This document shows, in pieces, positions 12,781-20,621 of a stretch of 20,978 nucleotides of DNA. Within the stretch, counting starts at the first letter, position 1. The number at the start of each line of letters is the position of its first letter. A program made the translations under genes and the position numbers. Below the pieces are notes generated by a model. It was not told where the DNA came from and made no database searches. It was given only the letters and a program-made list of their open reading frames with translations. Source of the DNA: Clostridium sp. UBA6640 (GTDB lineage: Bacteria > Bacillota > Clostridia > Clostridiales > Clostridiaceae); assembly GCF_002455975.1 (NCBI RefSeq), contig NZ_DKLM01000002.1, positions 17,592 to 38,569 of the forward strand, written 5' to 3'.

Positions 12781-14142
12781 ATGAGCAAGAGGACAGATTT
12801 ATTAAATGATGATATAAAAAAGATATTTATTAAATATTTGATTCCAAGTATTGCTGGTATGCTTGGTATATCTTTAAATATACTTTTTGATACTATATTT
12901 ATTGGTCGTGGAGTAGGAAGTGAAGGATTAGCAGCTCTTAGTATTGCTATTCCTATGTATAATGTATTAGGTGCTGTGGGGCTTTTATTAGGAATTGGAG
13001 GAGCTACAGCAGCTTCTGTATCTATGGGACAGAAAGAATATGATAAGGTCAATGAAATATTTACAACTTCCATCATAATAAGTATATTTTTAGGAGTTTT
13101 ATTCACTGTTTTTGGTGTAGTATTCATTGATAAATTATGTTATTTTTTAGGAGCTACAGAAGAAATTTTTTCACTAGTTAAAGATTATTTAGGAATATTA
13201 ATGATATTTAGTTCTGCATTTATATTGTCTCAAGTGCTGGCAGTGTTTGTTCGTAATGATAGAAATCCAAAGCTTGCTATGTGGAGTGTGCTAATAGGTA
13301 ATCTTTCAAATGTGGTGCTAGATTATATATTTATAATGAAATTAGGATGGGGAATGAAAGGCGCAATAACAGCTACAGTTTGTTCTCCTACAATAACTTT
13401 ACTTTTATTAAGTCTTCACTTTATAAAAGGTAACAATACTTTAAAAGCAAAAATTAATAAATTTAAATTAAATGTTCATACCATAACTAGAATATTTAAA
13501 AATGGTACACCGAGTTTTATAATGGAAATGTCAAATGCAATGATAATATTTGCTTTTAATAATGTTATTTGGAGATTAGTAGGCTCTATAGGGGTTTCTG
13601 CCTATAGTATAATAGCTAATATTTCATTAATTTGTTCAGCTATATTTTATGGCATATCACAAGCAATACAGCCAATAATAAGTATAAATTATGGTGCTGG
13701 AAAAGAAAAAAGAGTTTATAAATCTTTAAAATTAGCTATTATAACAGCAGGAATATTTGGAATAATATTTTATTCTATAGGTTTAATTTTCCCTGAACTC
13801 ATAGTTTCTTTATTTAATAATGAAAATGCCGAATTAATGACTATGACTGCAATAGGTATAAAGCTTTATTTCACAGCTTTCATATTTATGGGATGTAATA
13901 TTTCTATGGCTTCTTATTTCCAATCAATTGAAAATGCCAGAGCATCATCTATAGTTTCTATTAGTAGAGGTGTTGTATTTATTTTAATAGGACTTATGAT
14001 ATTACCTAAGTTTTTGGGAATTAATGGTGTATGGTTAACAGTGGCTTTTGCTGAAAGCATAAGTTTAATAGTAGCATTCGTATGTTTTAAGAAATTCAAA
14101 AAAAGTTATACATTAAAACAAGTAGAAGTAGTAGCAAAATAA
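12781..14142 (+). CDS. MATE-family multidrug efflux transporter
   Basis: 453 aa, the normal MATE length, with about 12 membrane helices arranged as two homologous halves. The start MSKRTDLLNDDIKKIFIKYLIPSIAGML, IDTIFIGR-like FDTIFIGRGVG at 38-48 and later PSFIMEMSNAMIIFAFN match the MepA/NorM-like group common in clostridia. MATE pumps export cationic drugs and dyes using Na+ or H+ gradients; the actual substrate is unknown. The SD is AAGGGAGG, 7 bases before ATG 12781. It is expressed from its own MerR-controlled promoter; readthrough from merR is also possible because no terminator separates them. It ends at a hairpin at 14144. Confidence 0.93.
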   Translation: MSKRTDLLNDDIKKIFIKYLIPSIAGMLGISLNILFDTIFIGRGVGSEGLAALSIAIPMYNVLGAVGLLLGIGGATAASVSMGQKEYDKVNEIFTTSIIISIFLGVLFTVFGVVFIDKLCYFLGATEEIFSLVKDYLGILMIFSSAFILSQVLAVFVRNDRNPKLAMWSVLIGNLSNVVLDYIFIMKLGWGMKGAITATVCSPTITLLLLSLHFIKGNNTLKAKINKFKLNVHTITRIFKNGTPSFIMEMSNAMIIFAFNNVIWRLVGSIGVSAYSIIANISLICSAIFYGISQAIQPIISINYGAGKEKRVYKSLKLAIITAGIFGIIFYSIGLIFPELIVSLFNNENAELMTMTAIGIKLYFTAFIFMGCNISMASYFQSIENARASSIVSISRGVVFILIGLMILPKFLGINGVWLTVAFAESISLIVAFVCFKKFKKSYTLKQVEVVAK

Positions 14143-14143
14143 A

Positions 14144-14172
14144 GTACTAGATTTATCTAGTACCTTATTTTC
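14144..14172 (+). terminator. Terminator of the MATE gene
   Basis: GTACTAGA (14144-14151) and TCTAGTAC (14156-14163), loop TTTA, then CTTATTTTC. It begins one base after the stop codon. Confidence 0.75.
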
Positions 14173-14202
14173 AAAATATAGAAAATTATTATAGTTTACT
14201 AC

Positions 14203-14231
14203 TTGAAAAATATTTTGAATTATGATAACAT
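14203..14231 (+). promoter_or_regulatory. Possible promoter of the riboswitch transcript
   Basis: TTGAAA (14203-14208), a 17-base spacer and TAACAT (14226-14231). The -10 match is mediocre, but the position, about 30 bases before the riboswitch, is right. Confidence 0.35.
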
Positions 14232-14261
14232 TTTAAATGTTGAAAAGTTAATAGAATAGAT

Positions 14262-14450
14262 TAGGTTCAATTAAAATATTTTAATTGATTAAAAGGGAAG
14301 TTGGGTGTAAATCCCACGCGATCCCGTCGCTGTAAGAGAGGAGTTTTCCTAGATATGCCACTGAACTTTTGTTCGGGAAGGTTAGGAAAGTATTGATTCT
14401 TTAGCCAGAAGACCTGCCTATATCTAAGCACAGTTAAGCTACGAGAGATG
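14262..14450 (+). promoter_or_regulatory. Cobalamin (vitamin B12) riboswitch
   Basis: Conserved parts are visible in order: AAAAGGGAA (14291-14299), GGTGTAAATCCCAC (14303-14316), CGATCCCGTCGCTGTAA (14319-14335), GCCACTG (14357-14363), GGGAAGGTTAGGAAAG, and the B12 box AGCCAGAAGACCTGCC (14403-14418). Known members bind adenosyl- or methylcobalamin and normally switch off the downstream gene. The terminator at 14511 is the likely output. Confidence 0.95.
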
Positions 14451-14510
14451 GTGAGTGTTATTTTGGAATTATTAAATATATGTAATTAGCGTATGTTTGT
14501 ATTGGCATGT

Positions 14511-14546
14511 AACTTCTTAATCATTGTGGTTGAGAAGTTTTTTTAT
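14511..14546 (+). terminator. Riboswitch-linked terminator
   Basis: AACTTCTTAA (14511-14520) and TTGAGAAGTT (14530-14539) with one U-G pair, followed by a seven-T run. It sits between the B12 riboswitch and the nitrogenase-like gene and should stop transcription when cobalamin is bound (inference). Confidence 0.85.
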
Positions 14547-14556
14547 TTATATTTTA

Positions 14557-14627
14557 AAATCACAAATTTAAAGCTTTATTAAATATAGCATTGATTAAGT
14601 TTAAAATTATAAAAATATTTGTGATTT
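14557..14627. repeat. 11-bp inverted repeat in the leader of the nitrogenase-like gene
   Basis: AAATCACAAAT (14557-14567) and ATTTGTGATTT (14617-14627), perfect and 49 bases apart, lie after the attenuator and before the SD. They could form a long-range mRNA stem or be a paired protein site. Confidence 0.5.
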
Positions 14628-14706
14628 AATTAATAAATATAAATTTATCTTTAGTAGTAACTTTCTTAAGATAGAAAGAATCATAAATTTGCAAAGGGGG
14701 ATAGAC

Positions 14707-15945
14707 ATGAATAATAGTTTTTTGCCATTACCTAACTTTAGAATGGGTTTTTTATGGACACTTTTAAACATTAAAAATAGCACAATTGTAGAGTATGGAG
14801 CTATAAGTACAGCCAATTGTTTAAATTCCATGTATGAAAAATTTAATGTTGATAGAGAAGGAGAAGTTCATTGCTGCCAATTAGATGAATCTCAAATTAT
14901 TTCTGGAGACATAAAACCGCTTAAAAAAGAAATTTTAGAAATATATGATGATAGAAAACCTGAAATTATTTTCGTAGCTCCATCAACTTTATGTTCAATC
15001 ATTGGATTTGATGGCGAAGATTCTCTTCTTAAGATGGATGGTGAACTAGAAGGAAAAGTTATTCCCCTATATTTTGGAAAGACAAAAGGAGACTTCTCTT
15101 TAGGAGTAAGAGAAGCACTAAAAATGCTCTGTGATAAAATTGTAGAACCTCCTAAGGAGAAAAAGTATATGACTTATAACATAATTGGGTTTACTCCAGA
15201 TTACTATAATTTTAATAGTGATTTATTAGAAATAGAAGAAATTATGTTACAGGGCTTTGGAATGAAAATACACACAATATTTACAAACGGAAGTTCCATA
15301 GAAAAAATAAAAAAAGCTTCTGAAGCAAGCTTTAACATAGTTGTAAGATCTGAAGGAATAGATGCTTCAAAGATACTAAAGAGAAAGTATAATATGGAAT
15401 ATATAACTCCATGCCTTTATGGAACTAGTGGGACTGTAGATTTTATTAATTCTATAGAAAAGTTAACAGGAATAAAGTGTAACAGTGATTATTTAGAAAG
15501 AAGCAAGATCAAATGTAGAGAAGCTCTTGTAAGATTTAAACATCATACAAGAAATGTAATAAATAATACGAAGTGTTTAGTTACTGGTTATTACGATGTT
15601 GTAAATGGAATGAGTAGATTTGTAGAAGAAGAATTAGGTCTTGAAGTAGAGTCTGTAGTAATAAATCACAATTTAAAAGGTGAGTACATGAAGCTTAATG
15701 AGAAAATAGAAAGAAAGCTGTATGTGAACCCTACAGAAAGTAAAAAAGATGAACTAATAAATAGTAAGACTAATCTGCTATTAGGGGATGGAGAATTTAT
15801 TTACAGTTTAAATGAAGAAGCCTCAAAAATACAAATCAGTGGTCCAAATGTGAAAAAAATACTTATATATGATAGAAAGCCATTGGTTGGTTTTAATGGA
15901 ATGAGATTTATAATGGAAGAAATATTGCAAGGAATAATCTCATAA
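14707..15945 (+). CDS. Nitrogenase component 1-like protein (Oxidored_nitro family), B12-riboswitch controlled
   Basis: 412 aa; shorter than NifD/NifK and closer to ChlN/BchN, CfbD or other nitrogenase-like subunits. The family signature is in the N-terminal half: VEYGAISTANC (28-38, equivalent to the HGPxGC segment), CCQLDESQIISGDIKPLKKEIL (56-76, equivalent to ExDVVFGGxxKL) and PEIIFVAPSTLCSIIGFD (85-102, equivalent to IxVxSTCxxxxIGDD). Cys38, Cys56 or 57 and Cys96 match in order the three cysteines that hold the iron-sulfur cluster between component-1 subunits. Later parts (YNIIGFTPDYYNFNSDLLEIEEIM, TPCLYGTSGTVDFI) fit the second Rossmann-like domain. I see no FeMo-cofactor ligands that I could defend. 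The start is ATG 14707, 6 bases after AAGGGGG. It has no second subunit and no NifH-like reductase beside it, and a terminator follows. Expected to be made when cobalamin is low. Confidence 0.85.
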   Translation: MNNSFLPLPNFRMGFLWTLLNIKNSTIVEYGAISTANCLNSMYEKFNVDREGEVHCCQLDESQIISGDIKPLKKEILEIYDDRKPEIIFVAPSTLCSIIGFDGEDSLLKMDGELEGKVIPLYFGKTKGDFSLGVREALKMLCDKIVEPPKEKKYMTYNIIGFTPDYYNFNSDLLEIEEIMLQGFGMKIHTIFTNGSSIEKIKKASEASFNIVVRSEGIDASKILKRKYNMEYITPCLYGTSGTVDFINSIEKLTGIKCNSDYLERSKIKCREALVRFKHHTRNVINNTKCLVTGYYDVVNGMSRFVEEELGLEVESVVINHNLKGEYMKLNEKIERKLYVNPTESKKDELINSKTNLLLGDGEFIYSLNEEASKIQISGPNVKKILIYDRKPLVGFNGMRFIMEEILQGIIS

Positions 15946-15998
15946 AAATTATTTTAATTAAAAGCTAATAATCTTTAACATTATCATAGATATTAAGC

Positions 15999-16027
15999 GT
16001 GACTTAGTATGTTGACGACTAAGTCAC
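15999..16027. repeat. 9-bp perfect hairpin after the nitrogenase-like gene
   Basis: GTGACTTAG (15999-16007) and CTAAGTCAC (16019-16027) with an 11-base loop. No T-run follows directly, so it is not a normal terminator; it may protect the 3' end or be a small-RNA element. Confidence 0.5.
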
Positions 16028-16066
16028 AATTAGTATTCCCTTCTGATACAATAAAAAAATTTTTTC

Positions 16067-16090
16067 CCGTGGGTAACCACGGTTTTTTTC
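16067..16090 (+). terminator. Rho-independent terminator with GTAA tetraloop
   Basis: CCGTGG-GTAA-CCACGG followed by seven Ts. The minus strand has GGGAAAAAATTTTTT after the stem, so weak action in the other direction is possible. It isolates the nitrogenase-like gene from the VOC gene. Confidence 0.88.
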
Positions 16091-16216
16091 TTTATTAAAT
16101 TTATTTAAGTTTTTTATTATATGTAATAATTTTAATTATTTTAACTTATAGTAATATCCTATATAATTTAATAAAGGATTCTCTTTTTAAATTAGACATA
16201 TAAAGGGGAATATATT

Positions 16217-16618
16217 ATGAGCATAAAGATGATGCATCATGTTTGCATTCAAACAGAAAAATATAAAGAATCACTTGAATTTTACACTAAAATTTTAGGT
16301 TTTGAATTAATTCAAGAAACAGCAAATTTTCATAGCAGAGATTTTAATACTTGGTTGAGATTAGGAACATTTATGATTGAATTGCAAACTGGTAAAAAGG
16401 GAGAAAAGTTAAATAGCTGGAGTTCATTAAATGAAGGAATAGTACATATGTGCTTTTTAGTCGAGGATGTTCAAAAAGAATTTGATAGAATAAAAAAATT
16501 AGGTTATAACAATTTCAAGATTAAAAATGGAAAAGAAATTTATAAAGTTGAAGATGGATATTTATTTAAAATTAAAGCACCGGAAGGTACTGAAATTGAA
16601 ATAAGAGACATGTATTAA
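16217..16618 (+). CDS. VOC-superfamily (glyoxalase-fold) protein
   Basis: 133 aa, one domain with two beta-alpha-beta-beta-beta modules. The start MMHHVCIQTEKYKESLEFYTKILGFELIQE and the later IVHMCFLVEDVQKEFDRIKKLGY, APEGTEIEIRD are typical of the VOC family. Candidate metal ligands are His8, Glu55, His77 and Glu126, at the positions used by glyoxalase I, so a metal-dependent lyase or isomerase is plausible. Fosfomycin- or bleomycin-resistance proteins share the fold and cannot be excluded. The SD is AAGGGG (16203-16208), eight bases before ATG 16217. It is a single gene, and repeat R5 begins directly after its stop codon. Confidence 0.85.
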   Translation: MSIKMMHHVCIQTEKYKESLEFYTKILGFELIQETANFHSRDFNTWLRLGTFMIELQTGKKGEKLNSWSSLNEGIVHMCFLVEDVQKEFDRIKKLGYNNFKIKNGKEIYKVEDGYLFKIKAPEGTEIEIRDMY

Positions 16619-16775
16619 AGAATTCACAATGCACAGTGCACAATTATGGTTGAAATTATTTTTAATCAAAATAATTTCTTTAATGTATTTTTGACTAGCA
16701 ATGTAATTGCTAGTCATTGTAGGGGCGAACACTGTTCGCCGCTACAGTTAATCAATTCTTAATCGAGAATTGATT
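16619..16775. repeat. Palindromic intergenic repeat, copy R5
   Basis: Parts: AATTCACAATGCACAGTGCA and CAATTAT; hairpin GAAATTATT/AATAATTTC (16652-16678); hairpin GACTAGCAAT-GTA-ATTGCTAGTC (16693-16715); TGTAGGGGCGAACACTGTTCGCC plus GCTAC (16719-16745); and hairpin AATCAATTCT/AGAATTGATT (16750-16775). It starts right after the VOC stop codon, and its last hairpin overlaps the stop codon of the HAD pseudogene, so the repeat fills the whole gap between two convergent genes. Confidence 0.75.
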
Positions 16776-17499
16776 ATATAAATTCATTTATTTCATGTAA
16801 ATTAGAAATTATAATATGTGGTTTTATTTTTGTAGGATTTTTAACTTGATTTTTGTTTAACCATGCAGTTTTCATACCTAGGTCTAAAGCTGGCTTAATA
16901 TCACATTTTAAATTATCACCTACCATAAGACAATCTTTTCCACATACATTCATTTTTTCTAAGGCTTTTTTAAATATTTCTTCTCGCGGTTTGCATAGTT
17001 TTAGAGAATAGCTGAAGGTAAAATCATCAATTAGCTCATATAAATTTGAAATTTTAAAACAATCAATCATAACTTCATCGTAATAACAAGTATTAGAAAT
17101 TACTCCTATTTTATATCCTTTTTCTTTTATTTTATTTAGGGTTTTATAAAGATCTTCTTCGAAGTGCAGTTGTTTTTTATATTCACCATAAAATACATGG
17201 ATTGCTTCAATACATTGATTAATTGTAAGATATACATCATAATCTTTAAGAAATTCATTTAGAAATGTTTAAATAGGATATTCTATAAGATATTTTTTTC
17301 TTGAATCCATAATACTCATCCATTTATCATAAAATCCTTTTTTAACATTTTCAAAACTTATTTCAGAGTGAAATTGATTTAAATATTTGGTTAACTTATG
17401 AAGTCCAATCATATCTTTTTCTTCATCAGAATCACCATAATGAAAATGTAAAAGAGTATTTCCCATATCAAAATATATAGTTTTAACATTATTAAACAT
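16774..17499 (-). pseudogene. HAD-superfamily phosphatase gene interrupted by one in-frame stop codon
   Basis: Reading leftward from ATG 17499 (SD AGGAGA) gives 76 codons to TAA at 17269-17271. The same frame then continues without another stop through 164 codons to TAA at 16774-16776. I translated the intervening region (FLNEFLKDYDVYL... EKGYKIGVISNTCYYDEV) and it supplies exactly the missing middle, including motif II (SNT). The whole is 241 codon positions, the normal length for a YjjG-like HAD protein. Motif I is DMGNT (the second Asp is Gly, a known variant in this superfamily), motif III Lys is in KLCKPREEIF, and motif IV is VGDNLKCDI. There is no frameshift, so this is a single nonsense change, a sequencing error or an unusual readthrough. 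A C-terminal fragment could start at ATG 17070. It is distantly related to the intact HAD gene at 1964. Confidence 0.88.
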
Positions 17500-17688
17500 A
17501 AAAATTCTCCTATACCTATATAATCATTATTATAATAATATCATAATAGACATTAAATAGATTTAAAAACAAGTGATTTATGTTATTCATATTAAATAAT
17601 ATTCATCTTCAATATTTAATTAAGAATAATATTTTATTAATAGCAAAAGATAACTTTGTATAAAGTATATAAGGAGGAATTTTAAATT

Positions 17689-18063
17689 ATGAAGATGAAG
17701 AACATAATAATATCAGCTTTAGTTGCTCTTTTTATTGTTTCTATAGGTGTTCCTGTAATGGCTAGAGAAAAACATAGAGGACCAATATTTATGGGTGAAG
17801 TTTTAGAAGTTAATAAAGATAATCAAGGAAATACTATGGTATTAGCACAAGGATACATAAAAGGACAGAAGGTCTATAAAGAAAAATTAGTAGCTGTAGT
17901 TGGACCAGATACTAAAATTTTAGACTGTGAGGGCAGAGAAGTTAAAGAAGGCAATTTTGCAAAAGGTGATGTTGTATTTATTAGATTAAGTGAGGTAATG
18001 ACTAACTCAATTCCACCTCAATCTCCAGCATTAAAAATTCAATCCTGCAAACCAGTTAATTAA
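17689..18063 (+). CDS. Small secreted protein, DUF3221-like
   Basis: 124 aa. A signal peptide is clear: MKMKN, hydrophobic IIISALVALFIVSIGVPV, and a probable cut after VMA (residue 25). The mature part of about 99 residues starts REKHRGPIFMGEVLEVNK and ends ...VMTNSIPPQSPALKIQSC. The pattern of GEVLEV, TKILDCEG, FAKGDVVFIRL and S-x-PPQ-x-x-A-x-x-I resembles the small beta-barrel DUF3221 proteins, though the match is partial and no function is known for them. Two cysteines (in LDCEG and QSCKP) could form a disulfide outside the cell. The SD is AGGAGG (17672-17677), 11 bases before ATG 17689. It is monocistronic, with a strong terminator at 18109. Confidence 0.75.
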   Translation: MKMKNIIISALVALFIVSIGVPVMAREKHRGPIFMGEVLEVNKDNQGNTMVLAQGYIKGQKVYKEKLVAVVGPDTKILDCEGREVKEGNFAKGDVVFIRLSEVMTNSIPPQSPALKIQSCKPVN

Positions 18064-18108
18064 TGCAATCTTTATGATTTGTTAAAGTTAAATAATTATA
18101 AGTTTATA

Positions 18109-18155
18109 AATGATGAATGTATTTGTAGATAATCAAAGCATTCATCATTTTTTAT
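18109..18155 (+). terminator. Terminator of the small secreted protein gene
   Basis: AATGATGAATG (18109-18119) and CATTCATCATT (18139-18149), 11 perfect base pairs, then TTTTATTT. Confidence 0.88.
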
Positions 18156-18270
18156 TTAAATTACGAAATTATTACATTTATTATATATATATGAATTATA
18201 TGAATAATTATTTAAAATGTGGTATCATATACATAATAAGTAAAAAAATAATAAATGGAGATGATTACAA

Positions 18271-20409
18271 TTGGTTGATAAGAAAAAGTACAAACAAATT
18301 TTAAGCAGCATTTTAGTATTAGCAATGCTGTTATCTTTTAATTCAACTATGGTATTTGCAGAGACATCATTACAAGTATCTAATGATAATTCAGAGATTT
18401 CTGTAACTAATGCTGAAAATAATTTAACTCAATATGATATTAATGTTAAATTTGATGAACCTAATAAAACTTTCACAGCTACTGAAAGCATAAAATTTAC
18501 TAATACTTATGAAAAAGATCTTAAATCACTAGTATTTCACCTATATGCTGATTCTTATGGAAGTGTAGAAACAATGCCAGGTGTGGGGATACAAAAGGAA
18601 AAGCTTGAGAAAGAAGAAATTGGTGATATAAATATAACTAAAGTTACTATTGGGAACAAGGAAATGAAATTTACTCAAGATAATCAAATCTTAAAAATTA
18701 TACCTACAGTAGCTATAAAGCCAAATGAAGTGGTAGATATAAAAATAAATTTTACACTTAAATTACCAATGAGCCAAAATAGATTAGGATATTATAATAA
18801 TGTTTATTCTGTTACAAACTGGTATCCTATAATATCTATTTACGATGTTGAAACTGACACTTGGGATGAAAATCCTTTCCATCCTGTAGGAGAGTCAAAC
18901 TATAGTGATATAGCAAATTATAAGGCTTCTATAAATGTACCAGGTAATATGGAACTAGCTTCTACTGGTATAACTAATTCAAGTGAAAATGAAAAAGATG
19001 GTACTAAGACCTATGATATTATAGCTGAAAAAGTTAGAGATTTTGTATTTATTATGAGTCCAGATTTTAAGATTTTAACAAAAAAGGTTGATGATATAAC
19101 AGTAAACAGTTTTTATCTTTATGATGGAAAGAAGGAGACTACAGAAAGAGCAGAAGAACTATTAGACTTAACTGTAGATGCAATAAAGTTCTTTGGAGAA
19201 AATTTTGGCAAATATCCATATAAGGAGTTTGATGCTGTTGAAACCTATGTACAAGGTTTTGCTATGGAGTATCCTCAATTAATTCAAATGGGGAAATATT
19301 ATCCTAGATATAATGATAAAATTACTTTTACAGAAGGATCAACTGTTCATGAAGTAGCACATCAATGGTGGTATGTAACTGTAGGTAACAATGAATTTAA
19401 AAATCCTTTTTTAGATGAATCATTAACAGCTTTTTCTACTGCATATTATTTTGAAAAAACTCAAGGTAAATATTCACAATATGGTGTGGCACTTAGATTA
19501 AGAAATGAGATGAAAGATATCTCAAGTCCGATAAATTCATCTGTTGCTGAGATGAATCCAGAAGAATGGGGAAGCATTGTTTATATCATGGGTGCGTTAG
19601 TATTTGAGGATCTTAGACAAACACTAGGTGAAGAGAAGCTCTTAGAAATAATAAGAACTTATTATAGTGAAAATGCATTAAAAAATGCTACTTTAGATTC
19701 ACTTTTAGATGTAATTGAAAGGATTGGTGGAAAAGAGTCCAAAGAAAGAGTGCTATCAAATATTAATTCTAAAGATTTCTATCCAGAAAATCTTAAATTA
19801 AATGAAAATGAATTAGCTGAAATTAGAGAAATAAGAAAAGAAGAAAGCAAAGAAGGAAGAGAGAGAGTTAAAGAATATATTAATTACTTAAGAAAAGAAG
19901 GAAAAGATAATGTTGGAGCATTTTTCGTACAAGCTTTAGATAATTATGATGTATATTTAGTAAAGCCTTCAAAAGCAAATATAGCTAAAGAAGATATTAA
20001 TAAATTTAATTCAATGATAAATACAGTTAAAATGAACTTAGAAAATAACTTTGAATTAAATGTTATAGTTAAAGAAGATAAAGATATTACAGAAAATGAG
20101 CTTAAAGAAAAGAGCTTAATATTTATTGGAGATAATAATGAAAACACAGCACTTAACTCTCTTATAGACAAGCTCCCTATAGATTTTTCACAAGAAGAAA
20201 TTAAATTCAATGATGCTACTATAAAAAATAAAAACATATCAGGAATGTTAGTTGGGAACACTTCAAAAAATAAGAACAACAATATTTTAATTCTTTTAGG
20301 AATGGATAAACTTGAAAGTTTTAATTTATTAAATATTCCTGATTTATATAGCAAACAATTTATTTTAAACTTTAATGATAAAACTTTAAAAGGAAATTAT
20401 GATAAATAA
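18271..20409 (+). CDS. Secreted M1-family zinc metallopeptidase
   Basis: 712 codons. The start is TTG 18271, with GGAG (18257-18260) ten bases upstream; no in-frame ATG or GTG offers a better start, and the signal peptide follows directly. That signal is MVDKKKYKQI, hydrophobic LSSILVLAMLLSF, with a probable cut after VFA (residue 30). The N-terminal beta domain covers about 50-270. The catalytic domain has AMEYP (331-335, equivalent to GAMEN) and the zinc motif HEVAH (360-364) with the third ligand Glu383 exactly 18 residues later; VYIMGALVFEDLR supplies the usual catalytic Tyr. Residues about 500-712 form a charged, Lys/Glu-rich region and a final domain (LIFIGDNNEN, ILILLGMD) that I cannot assign. 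It probably cleaves peptides outside the cell as an aminopeptidase or related enzyme. Monocistronic. Confidence 0.9.
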   Translation: MVDKKKYKQILSSILVLAMLLSFNSTMVFAETSLQVSNDNSEISVTNAENNLTQYDINVKFDEPNKTFTATESIKFTNTYEKDLKSLVFHLYADSYGSVETMPGVGIQKEKLEKEEIGDINITKVTIGNKEMKFTQDNQILKIIPTVAIKPNEVVDIKINFTLKLPMSQNRLGYYNNVYSVTNWYPIISIYDVETDTWDENPFHPVGESNYSDIANYKASINVPGNMELASTGITNSSENEKDGTKTYDIIAEKVRDFVFIMSPDFKILTKKVDDITVNSFYLYDGKKETTERAEELLDLTVDAIKFFGENFGKYPYKEFDAVETYVQGFAMEYPQLIQMGKYYPRYNDKITFTEGSTVHEVAHQWWYVTVGNNEFKNPFLDESLTAFSTAYYFEKTQGKYSQYGVALRLRNEMKDISSPINSSVAEMNPEEWGSIVYIMGALVFEDLRQTLGEEKLLEIIRTYYSENALKNATLDSLLDVIERIGGKESKERVLSNINSKDFYPENLKLNENELAEIREIRKEESKEGRERVKEYINYLRKEGKDNVGAFFVQALDNYDVYLVKPSKANIAKEDINKFNSMINTVKMNLENNFELNVIVKEDKDITENELKEKSLIFIGDNNENTALNSLIDKLPIDFSQEEIKFNDATIKNKNISGMLVGNTSKNKNNNILILLGMDKLESFNLLNIPDLYSKQFILNFNDKTLKGNYDK

Positions 20410-20421
20410 AATTTAAAGATG

Positions 20422-20470
20422 AAGATATGTATTTTCTATAATGTTATTAGAGGATACATATCTTTATTTT
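20422..20470 (+). terminator. Terminator of the M1 peptidase gene
   Basis: AAGATATGTAT (20422-20432) and ATACATATCTT (20454-20464), an 11-bp perfect stem with a 21-base loop, followed by TATTTTATT. Confidence 0.75.
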
Positions 20471-20555
20471 ATTCTAGCTTAAGAAGTTTTCATCAAAATG
20501 TGGAAAGAGAAAAATAATTTATCGCTATTATGTAAAAAATAAGTTAAATAAAACT

Positions 20556-20589
20556 TTGAACTTTTTAATGATGAAAACAGTTATATAAT
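20556..20589 (+). promoter_or_regulatory. Candidate promoter of the ECF sigma gene, possibly autoregulated
   Basis: TGAAC (20557-20561) followed by a T-run resembles the -35 of ECF-dependent promoters. A TATAAT lies at 20584-20589, but its distance (22 bases) is too long for a sigma-A pair with TTGAAC, so two overlapping promoters or an ECF promoter are possible. Confidence 0.35.
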
Positions 20590-20621
20590 GTAGGGAAAGA
20601 TAAGAGAAAGGAGGTTTCATT

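Noticed and set aside
12759..13127. 122-codon minus-strand frame opposite the MATE gene
   Set aside because: Shadow of a long membrane-protein gene; no SD, and the sense frame is a clear MATE family member.
19944..20354. 136-codon minus-strand frame inside the M1 peptidase gene
   Set aside because: Shadow frame with Ser/Leu-rich composition caused by the Lys/Glu/Asn codons of the sense strand.
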